Shown: piece after piece, positions 6,949 to 11,576 of the stretch
How positions within the stretch are numbered: the stretch's first letter is position 1
Layout of the letters: each line of letters starts with the position of its first letter
NCBI GenBank assembly: GCA_036011265.1
Contig: DASCNB010000269.1
Span: 1-11,576, forward strand
Origin: CAJXCL01 sp036011265
GTDB taxonomy: Bacteria > Nitrospinota > Nitrospinia > CAJXCL01
DNA: 11,576 nucleotides
Direction: 5' to 3'
The notes under the pieces: model-generated
What the model was told of the DNA's origin: nothing
Databases searched by the model: none
Seen by the model: only the letters and a program-made list of their open reading frames with translations
Made by a program: the position numbers and the translations under genes

Positions 6949-7998
6949 ATGAGCAATATTACACCAGATTCATTAGAAAAACATCTGGAAAGGCTGGAAC
7001 AGTTCAATGAAAATATCCTTCAAAGTATGACTTCCGGTTTATTAGTTGTGGACAACCAAAACTACATTATTCAAAAATTCAATAAATCAATGGAAATGAT
7101 TACCGGTCTTCCTGCAAGCGCAGCATTAGGGAAAAGTCTTGAAAAAGCATTCAGCTATATCCAGGGCATCCCCTTTGAACATTTTTATAGTGAAATGAAA
7201 GCTAAAGGTAAAATTAAACGAACAAAGCTTAAACTACACCGTGACTCCGGTGAAGATGTGTACCGATTCATTAAAGCTGATGCTCTTTATGACAGTGAAG
7301 GTAACAGCATAGGCATTATGATAATCATTGACGATGTTACGGAGAATGAAATCATAAAAGAATCTTTTAGCCGGTATGTTGCCCATCAGGTTGTGGAAAG
7401 AATTTTAAATGGAACAGAGAAGGTCTGTTTAAATGGTGTTCGAAAGGAGGTAACGGTTTTATTTGCTGACATAAGGGGATTTACCTCGTTGTCAGAAAGG
7501 CGCGATCCGGAAAAGGTGGTCTTTATGTTAAACAAATTTTTCAGCTTAATGGTTGATGTTATATTTAAATATGAAGGAACTCTCGACAAGTTTATTGGAG
7601 ATAATATTATGGCAGTTTTTGGCGCTCCGGTAAGCCGATCCAATGATACTGAAAGGGCTGTTTTTGCGGCACTTGAAATGCAGGAAAAAATTAAAATTTT
7701 CAATAGCAACAGACAATCAAAAAATGAAGGGCCATTAGAAATAGGCGTTGGTATTAATACCGGTGAAGTTGTTGCAGGTAATATTGGTTCAAAAAAAAGG
7801 ATGGACTATACTGTTATCGGAGATGTTGTCAATTTTGCGGACCGCGTCCAGTCTCAGTCTAAAGCTGGAGAAATTCTTATTTCCGACTCCACATACAGGA
7901 AGGTCAGAAATAAAATAGCTGTAAAAAAGTTAATACCGCGCTATGTAAAAGGGAAACAAAAAGAGGTTGTTCTTTACAGGGTGCTGGGGGTTATATAA
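6949..7998 (+). CDS. PAS domain-class III adenylate/guanylate cyclase
   Basis: This is a predicted soluble nucleotide cyclase that makes cAMP (or cGMP) in response to a signal sensed by its PAS domain. A PAS domain spans about residues 18-135 (SMTSGLLVVDNQNYII, ending in IIIDDVTE). The cyclase linker SFSRYVAHQVVERIL (139-153) follows, then the catalytic domain (about 165-345). All key residues are visible: metal-binding Asp174 (FADIRGFT) and Asp218 (DKFIGD), purine-binding Lys214 and the Asp286/Thr288 region (MDYTVIGD), and Asn295 and Arg299 (NFADR) for transition-state stabilisation. The Lys and Asp/Thr pairing favours ATP as substrate. No membrane helix is seen. It is the only plus-strand gene in the window, transcribed alone and divergently from rlmN. 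No good Shine-Dalgarno sequence precedes the ATG. The PAS ligand cannot be read from the sequence. Confidence 0.94.
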   Translation: MSNITPDSLEKHLERLEQFNENILQSMTSGLLVVDNQNYIIQKFNKSMEMITGLPASAALGKSLEKAFSYIQGIPFEHFYSEMKAKGKIKRTKLKLHRDSGEDVYRFIKADALYDSEGNSIGIMIIIDDVTENEIIKESFSRYVAHQVVERILNGTEKVCLNGVRKEVTVLFADIRGFTSLSERRDPEKVVFMLNKFFSLMVDVIFKYEGTLDKFIGDNIMAVFGAPVSRSNDTERAVFAALEMQEKIKIFNSNRQSKNEGPLEIGVGINTGEVVAGNIGSKKRMDYTVIGDVVNFADRVQSQSKAGEILISDSTYRKVRNKIAVKKLIPRYVKGKQKEVVLYRVLGVI

Positions 7999-8037
7999 AA
8001 AAAGATTTGAAAATAACGTCCTCGACAATACTTAACT

Positions 8038-8262
8038 TTAATCTAAATCATCCGGTTCATCAGGAACAGCTTCATCTAAAACGTCATCGGGAATAATATC
8101 TTCATCTTCTTTTTTGTCTAAAAATTCTTCTTCGTAAGCTATTTCATTATATAGACCGTCATTTAAGCCGGCAGAAATACAATCTCCACATAAATTCATG
8201 GTAGCCCCACCCACAAGAGGTTGATACATGGCACCACATTCGGAGCACCTCCGCATACCCAT
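8038..8262 (-). CDS. Small zinc-ribbon protein with acidic C-terminal tail, function unknown
   Basis: I do not recognise a named family. The 74-residue protein has two CxxC knuckles, Cys6-Ser-Glu-Cys9 and Cys25-Gly-Asp-Cys28, spaced as in a small zinc ribbon. The final about 35 residues are rich in Asp and Glu (EEEFLDKKEDEDIIPDDV onward), giving a strongly acidic tail. I chose ATG 8262 because an AAAGGAG ribosome binding site lies 11 bases upstream. A longer reading from TTG at 8292 would put that site inside the gene. It follows the amidase gene on the same strand after an 83-base gap and converges with the cyclase gene, whose stop lies 39 bases away. Zinc-ribbon plus acidic tail suggests a protein- or nucleic-acid-binding adaptor, but this is only inference. 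Confidence 0.75.
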   Translation of the reverse strand: MGMRRCSECGAMYQPLVGGATMNLCGDCISAGLNDGLYNEIAYEEEFLDKKEDEDIIPDDVLDEAVPDEPDDLD

Positions 8263-8273
8263 TTTTAAAAAAT

Positions 8274-8280
8274 CTCCTTT
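8274..8280 (-). promoter_or_regulatory. Ribosome binding site deciding the start of the zinc-ribbon gene
   Basis: AAAGGAG on the minus strand lies 11 bases before ATG 8262. It is the strongest Shine-Dalgarno match in the window and supports the shorter 74-residue product over the TTG start at 8292. Confidence 0.65.
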
Positions 8281-8299
8281 AAAAAATCTCAAACTACCA

Positions 8300-8305
8300 A
8301 TTATA
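8300..8305 (-). promoter_or_regulatory. Possible -10 element before the zinc-ribbon gene
   Basis: A perfect TATAAT lies on the minus strand 37 bases before ATG 8262. No convincing -35 hexamer is found 16-18 bases upstream. It may mark an independent promoter for the zinc-ribbon gene or be a chance match in AT-rich sequence. Confidence 0.22.
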
Positions 8306-8345
8306 AATAAAACTTAGATACCAAATACTATTATTATTTTTACTA

Positions 8346-9605
8346 TTATTTTGTTATAAAAGCAACCTGTGTTTCTCTAAAATATTTTTCAATCCCTTGC
8401 AAAATGAAATGGGCAAGTCTTTCCCTGTACTTGCTTGACCTGAGCCTCTTTCCTTCCATTGGGTTACTAATAAATGATGTTTCTACTAAAACACTGGGCA
8501 TATTGGCTCCGTACAGCACGTAAAAAGGTCCACCCTTTGCGCGTAAATCTTTTACATTCTTGAACTTTTTTCTCATACCTTGGATTAAGTTATTTTGAAC
8601 AATTCCAGCCAATTGGCTTGATTCATTCATTTTTGTATTGGCTACCATGTCTGCCAGAATATATTGGACATCATCTCTAATATTTGAAAGGGGTACTTTA
8701 TTTTCCCTCGCGGCGGTTTCTAACGCTCGGTTGCTTTTAGCAAAATCAAGATAGTATGTTTCTATCCCTGAAGCACCTTTACGTTCGCTTGCATTTGCAT
8801 GGATTGAAATAAAAATATCGGCCTTATTAGCGTTTGCAATATTTGTTCTCTCCTCCAATGGAATGAATATATCCTTACTACGGGTAAGAATGACTTTATA
8901 GCCGTATTTTATTTTAATCAATTTTTTTAATTTAAGGGCAATATCAAGAACCACATCTTTTTCTAAAAGTCCTCTTATTCCTTTTGCGCCACGATCCTTA
9001 CCCCCATGACCGGGATCAATAACAATGATCTTTTTTGCTATTATCCTTTTGGGTGTCCGTGGGTTATCGAATGAAGATAGCTCATTAAGTCTTTCAAGAG
9101 CCGGCTTATACATATCTCCCTTTGAAAATTTCTTAGTTATCTTTGTATAAGCTTTTTTGGCTTTAGAATATTTCTTTAAATCATAAAAATATATATCACC
9201 CGTACGGAATAATGCATCATCTGCCAGGCTGCTGCTTGAATGTTTTTTAACGACCATACTGTAGTGCTGGATAGACGATTTCAGGTCTTTTGTCCCACCA
9301 AACTTTTTAAAGGAATCATAGTAAAGCATTCCAGCAGTGAAAAGAGCGTCATCAGCAAATGAACTACCGGGGAAACGTCGGGAAAGCGAGAGAAACTTAT
9401 TTATATTTTTTGTCCAGTTGGATTTAATCGCTTGTTTTTTCTTAGATCCTTTTAAAGAGTAATAGTCGTTTTTGGCATTATTGTATAAAGATTCCGCCGT
9501 ATCTTTTGCATAGGCTAAGGATGGAAAATATGATAGAGAAAAGGAAAATATTATGAAAAATATAAAAGAAAAAGCTGCATTCACCATAGAATAAAAATAT
9601 AGCAT
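8346..9605 (-). CDS. N-acetylmuramoyl-L-alanine amidase (Amidase_3) with N-terminal TPR-like region
   Basis: This is a predicted exported zinc amidase that cuts the bond between N-acetylmuramic acid and the L-Ala of the peptide stem in peptidoglycan. It has a signal peptide (about 1-33, cleavage likely after SLAYA). A TPR/YfiO-like helical region follows (about 38-175), with two copies of a SSxADDALFxxGxxYYD-type repeat (81-97 and 125-141). The Amidase_3 domain (about 190-410) shows zinc ligands His200 (DPGHGG), Glu215 (LLEKD) and His269 (ISIHANA), and catalytic Glu375 (VLVETSFISNP). Start ATG 9605 is followed by another in-frame ATG (codon 7, MVNAAFSF) that would also give a good signal peptide; neither has a clear ribosome binding site. 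It lies 93 bases downstream of the TlpA-type gene. The N-terminal repeats probably serve for localisation or partner binding. It shows that the organism has a peptidoglycan wall to remodel. Confidence 0.94.
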   Translation of the reverse strand: MLYFYSMVNAAFSFIFFIIFSFSLSYFPSLAYAKDTAESLYNNAKNDYYSLKGSKKKQAIKSNWTKNINKFLSLSRRFPGSSFADDALFTAGMLYYDSFKKFGGTKDLKSSIQHYSMVVKKHSSSSLADDALFRTGDIYFYDLKKYSKAKKAYTKITKKFSKGDMYKPALERLNELSSFDNPRTPKRIIAKKIIVIDPGHGGKDRGAKGIRGLLEKDVVLDIALKLKKLIKIKYGYKVILTRSKDIFIPLEERTNIANANKADIFISIHANASERKGASGIETYYLDFAKSNRALETAARENKVPLSNIRDDVQYILADMVANTKMNESSQLAGIVQNNLIQGMRKKFKNVKDLRAKGGPFYVLYGANMPSVLVETSFISNPMEGKRLRSSKYRERLAHFILQGIEKYFRETQVAFITK

Positions 9606-9681
9606 TCATTAGCAAAAAGTCAAGAAGAGCGGTATGTGGATTTTGTTTTTTGAAGAGTGGAACTTCCGGCAATGCACATTA

Positions 9682-9702
9682 TTAAACTTTTAGAAAGTTT
9701 AA
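9682..9702. other. Perfect 9-bp hairpin at the end of the TlpA-type gene
   Basis: TTAAACTTT (9682-9690) and AAAGTTTAA (9694-9702) are exact reverse complements around a 3-base loop, overlapping the tlpA stop codon. The stem is A/T-rich with a single G-C pair, and on the minus strand no T-run follows, so it is a poor intrinsic terminator. It may be an mRNA 3'-end or processing structure between tlpA and the amidase gene. Confidence 0.4.
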
Positions 9703-10322
9703 GTCTTGCGGATTAAATACTCGAAGGTTTCAAGTGTTTCAGCGCCGAACCAATTACGGGCACCTACAACTCGAGTTACTATACGGCCTGACTTATCGAT
9801 AATAAAAGAAGATGGAAGCGCGTTAACCATATAAATCCTCTGGATACTTCCATCCGGTGAAAGAAGAATCGGAAAAGTAAGTCCCAGTTCTTTTATAAAT
9901 GGCTTAACAACCGGTTCTCCCTGTCGATCAATACTAACTGCAAGTATGACAAGATCTTCTTTTTTAAATTTGCGATAAAGCTTTTCCATATCCGGCATTT
10001 CAATTCGACACGGACCACACCATGTTGCCCATATATTCAGAAACACTATTTTGCCTCTGAACTGAGAAAGGGAAACAGATTTGCCATTCATATCAGGAAA
10101 AGAAAAATCAGGAGCCATAAATCCATCTTGAGGAGCAATTTCTTCAGATAGTGATTTTGCTTGTTTTATATTATTGTTCTTGCTCGACTGGTTCTTTCCT
10201 GATTCATATTTAGAAAAGAAAGCAAACACATTTTCGTGCTTCATAAAGAAACCACTAACAAGTAATAATAATGTAAAAGCGCCAAATGAATAAAAAGCAA
10301 CTTTATATCGGGGATTTAACAT
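9699..10322 (-). CDS. Membrane-anchored TlpA/ResA-like thiol-disulfide oxidoreductase
   Basis: This is a predicted periplasm-facing thioredoxin-fold protein, the likely reductant that keeps apocytochrome c CXXCH cysteines reduced for heme attachment (the CcmG/ResA role). The N-terminus has one membrane anchor (about 9-27), then a polar linker (about 30-65). The AhpC/TSA-Redoxin-type domain begins at APDFSFPDMNGKSVSLSQFRG (70-90). The active site is WCGPC (101-105) and the cis-proline is Pro170 (NALPSSFIID). The 207-residue length is slightly above ResA (about 180), because of the linker. It lies 3 bases after the ccmC stop codon, so translational coupling with ccmC is likely, which strongly supports a role in cytochrome c maturation. 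The protein could equally be called ResA or CcmG; I leave the symbol empty for that reason. Confidence 0.93.
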   Translation of the reverse strand: MLNPRYKVAFYSFGAFTLLLLVSGFFMKHENVFAFFSKYESGKNQSSKNNNIKQAKSLSEEIAPQDGFMAPDFSFPDMNGKSVSLSQFRGKIVFLNIWATWCGPCRIEMPDMEKLYRKFKKEDLVILAVSIDRQGEPVVKPFIKELGLTFPILLSPDGSIQRIYMVNALPSSFIIDKSGRIVTRVVGARNWFGAETLETFEYLIRKT

Positions 10323-10325
10323 AAT

Positions 10326-11015
10326 TTATCTCTTCATTTTTTTTAGTTCTTCAATAGAGTCCTTCATTTTTTCTAATTTAATTCTTTGACCCATAAAAAG
10401 GAAATAGAGAAAAGTAAAAGCTGTTAAGGAAACCATGAGAGTTATTATCATAGAAGGTTCCAGGCCGGATCCCACTTTTTCCATTGTAAGCATCTTGGGT
10501 TGTGGATGAAAAGTCCTCCACCACAGGACGGAAAAGTGAATGATTGGAATATCCAGAAATCCTACAATTCCTAGGACGGCAGCATACCGGGCTCCTTGTG
10601 AGCCGGGGCCCGCTTGAGACTTTATCATAAGGTATGCTACATAGATCATCCATAAAATCAACGTGGAAGTTAATCGAGCATCCCAGACCCACCATGCGCC
10701 CCATATTGGTTTTGCCCAGATAGGACCTGTAAGTAGAACGAGGGAACAGAAAACAACACCAACCTCCGCTGAAGAGTGGGCAATAATATCCCACTCTCTT
10801 TCTTTTTTCCATAGAAATAATATAGAAGTGATAAAGACAATAAAAAAGGCTAAGAAAGCAATCCAGGCTGAAGGGACATGAAAGTACATGATGCGCTGGA
10901 CAATGCCTTCATGTTTAACTGTTGGGGCATAAAGAAATATACAAAAAAGCGCCGCGCTAACAGCTATAAATGTCAACCAGCTAAAAATACTATATGAAGG
11001 CTCTTCACTTTTCAT
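10326..11015 (-). CDS. ccmC: Cytochrome c maturation heme-handling protein CcmC
   Basis: CcmC is the inner-membrane protein of System I that presents heme to the chaperone CcmE. The 229-residue protein has about six hydrophobic segments. The hallmark tryptophan-rich loop WGAWWVWDARLTS spans 105-117. His46 (IMYFHVPSAW) and His170 (WWRTFHPQP) match the two conserved external histidines of the family (His60 and His184 in E. coli). Related CcsA/ResC proteins share the WWD motif but are longer; the length and the CcmB and CcmD neighbours favour CcmC. The ATG follows the ccmD stop codon with no spacer, and the tlpA-type gene begins 3 bases after its stop, so these three are one transcription unit. 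The C-terminus ends in a charged helix (RIKLEKMKDSIEELKKMKR). Confidence 0.95.
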   Translation of the reverse strand: MKSEEPSYSIFSWLTFIAVSAALFCIFLYAPTVKHEGIVQRIMYFHVPSAWIAFLAFFIVFITSILFLWKKEREWDIIAHSSAEVGVVFCSLVLLTGPIWAKPIWGAWWVWDARLTSTLILWMIYVAYLMIKSQAGPGSQGARYAAVLGIVGFLDIPIIHFSVLWWRTFHPQPKMLTMEKVGSGLEPSMIITLMVSLTAFTFLYFLFMGQRIKLEKMKDSIEELKKMKR

Positions 11016-11162
11016 TTATTTACTGACGCTTGATATATTTTCTTTAAGAGATTCTATCTCTTTGCATAGACTGGCATTTTTGCGTACAAGTTTATAAATA
11101 TAGGAAAACAGAGCAATCCAGAATATTATATTAGCGGCAAAAAGATAGCCTATGTTATTCAT
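11016..11162 (-). CDS. ccmD: CcmD-family small membrane protein
   Basis: This is a 48-residue protein between ccmB and ccmC, easy to miss by length. It has one membrane helix (about 5-23, GYLFAANIIFWIALFSYIY) followed by a basic and then charged helix (KLVRKNASLCKEIESLKE). The layout, including GYLFAA near the start, a single helix ending in Y-x-Y, and an ERL/KEIESL-type cytoplasmic segment, is that of CcmD. In E. coli CcmD stabilises the CcmABC-CcmE complex and helps release heme-loaded CcmE. The start ATG 11162 has a ribosome binding site AAAGGA (11171-11176) at 8 bases. The stop TAA is directly followed by the ccmC ATG. Confidence 0.88.
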   Translation of the reverse strand: MNNIGYLFAANIIFWIALFSYIYKLVRKNASLCKEIESLKENISSVSK

Positions 11163-11187
11163 AAATTCATTCCTTTATCAAACCTGG

Positions 11188-11204
11188 TTGCGGCTCCGCC
11201 GCAA
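11188..11204. other. Intercistronic 7-bp hairpin between ccmB and ccmD
   Basis: TTGCGGC (11188-11194) and GCCGCAA (11198-11204) pair perfectly around a 3-base loop. Five of seven pairs are G-C, in otherwise AT-rich sequence. No T-run follows on the minus strand, so it is unlikely to be a terminator within this operon. It may act in mRNA processing or attenuate read-through from ccmB to ccmD. Confidence 0.5.
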
Positions 11205-11209
11205 TATGC

Positions 11210-11576
11210 TTACTCCTCAATGATATATTCAAAAATTATAAAAGAAGCAATTAAAAATATGATATCAAATACCATGAGTAGTTTCAACCATGTCATTACC
11301 GACTCTAAAGATCTACCATGCAGCAAAGCCCCTGTAGCTTTTACAGAAGCAATGACAACCGGAACAATTAACGGATACAAAAGGATGGGAAGCATGATTT
11401 CCCTGGTTTTAAATGAAGCAGACATGGCAGACATCAGAGTTCCCAGAGCAACAAATCCAAGCGTACCCATAAAGGTTATCAAGCATATTTCAATTATGTA
11501 TTGAAATGAAAGATTAAAGAAAACAACAAAGACAGGAATGAGAAATATCTCCATGATTGTCATAAAGATAAAATTG
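11210..11576 (-). CDS. ccmB: Heme exporter/ABC permease protein CcmB, C-terminal part (runs off right edge)
   Basis: CcmB is the membrane partner of the ATPase CcmA in System I cytochrome c maturation; the CcmAB ATPase drives release of heme-loaded CcmE. The last 121 codons are in view, roughly half of a family protein of about 220 residues. The frame is open to the edge. Four hydrophobic segments are seen. The family-typical stretch is TLGFVALGTLMSAMSASFKTREIMLPILLYPLIVPVVIASVKATGALL, here about residues 39-86 of the visible part, with the conserved GTL and LLYPLIVP elements. A Met at 11563 is internal, not the start. ccmD begins 47 bases after its stop codon. ccmA would be expected just upstream, beyond the window. 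Confidence 0.88.
   Translation of the reverse strand, partial: NFIFMTIMEIFLIPVFVVFFNLSFQYIIEICLITFMGTLGFVALGTLMSAMSASFKTREIMLPILLYPLIVPVVIASVKATGALLHGRSLESVMTWLKLLMVFDIIFLIASFIIFEYIIEE

Noticed and set aside
7999..8037. Gap between the convergent cyclase and zinc-ribbon genes, examined for a terminator
   Set aside because: I found no stem followed by a T-run on either strand.
8326..8355. Direct repeat TACTATTATT (two copies, 15-base period) at the end of the amidase gene
   Set aside because: Two imperfect copies of AT-only sequence partly inside the coding region are best explained by low complexity.
9478..9672. 64-codon minus-strand ORF overlapping the amidase start
   Set aside because: It overlaps the amidase signal-peptide region in another frame and has no recognisable features.

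Overview
The window is an AT-rich (by eye well under 45% GC), gene-dense bacterial chromosomal segment. Nearly everything reads on the minus strand; the one plus-strand gene is a PAS-adenylate cyclase. A lipobox signal peptide, a System I cytochrome c maturation cluster (CcmB/CcmD/CcmC plus a TlpA-type thioredoxin) and an exported peptidoglycan amidase point to a diderm (Gram-negative-type) organism that makes c-type cytochromes. The two intergenic repeat types resemble ones I associate with Desulfobacterota, Planctomycetota (Brocadiales) and related low-GC environmental lineages. That placement is from memory, and I cannot name a genus.

Layout from left to right. Positions 1-3738 hold a peptide-type ABC importer operon on the minus strand: a 736-residue family 5 solute-binding lipoprotein, a DppB-like permease, and a second DppC/OppC-like permease that runs off the left edge. 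A nested palindromic repeat fills the gap between the two permease genes. Positions 3823-5525 hold coaD (phosphopantetheine adenylyltransferase) followed by an aldo/keto reductase. Positions 5526-5837 are non-coding and carry a candidate coaD promoter and a large imperfect inverted repeat that abuts rlmN. The 23S rRNA/tRNA methyltransferase gene rlmN (5838-6869) diverges from the PAS-class III cyclase (6949-7998) across a 79-base AT-rich gap with a possible promoter and palindrome.

Positions 8038-11576 form a minus-strand run: ccmB (cut by the right edge), ccmD, ccmC, tlpA/resA, a TPR-like plus amidase_3 cell-wall hydrolase, and a 74-residue zinc-ribbon protein with an acidic tail. The ccmD-ccmC junction has no spacer and the ccmC-tlpA junction has 3 bases, so these genes are almost certainly co-transcribed. 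CcmB and CcmC belong to the heme-handling machinery of cytochrome c biogenesis, CcmD is its small membrane adaptor, and the TlpA-type protein is the likely thiol reductant for apocytochrome CXXCH motifs.

I find no CRISPR array, integrase, transposase, tRNA or rRNA. No gene set here amounts to a convincing new system. The points most worth a second look are the two palindromic repeat elements, the distinct architecture of the peptide transporter, the easily missed 48-codon ccmD, and the small zinc-ribbon protein of unknown function.
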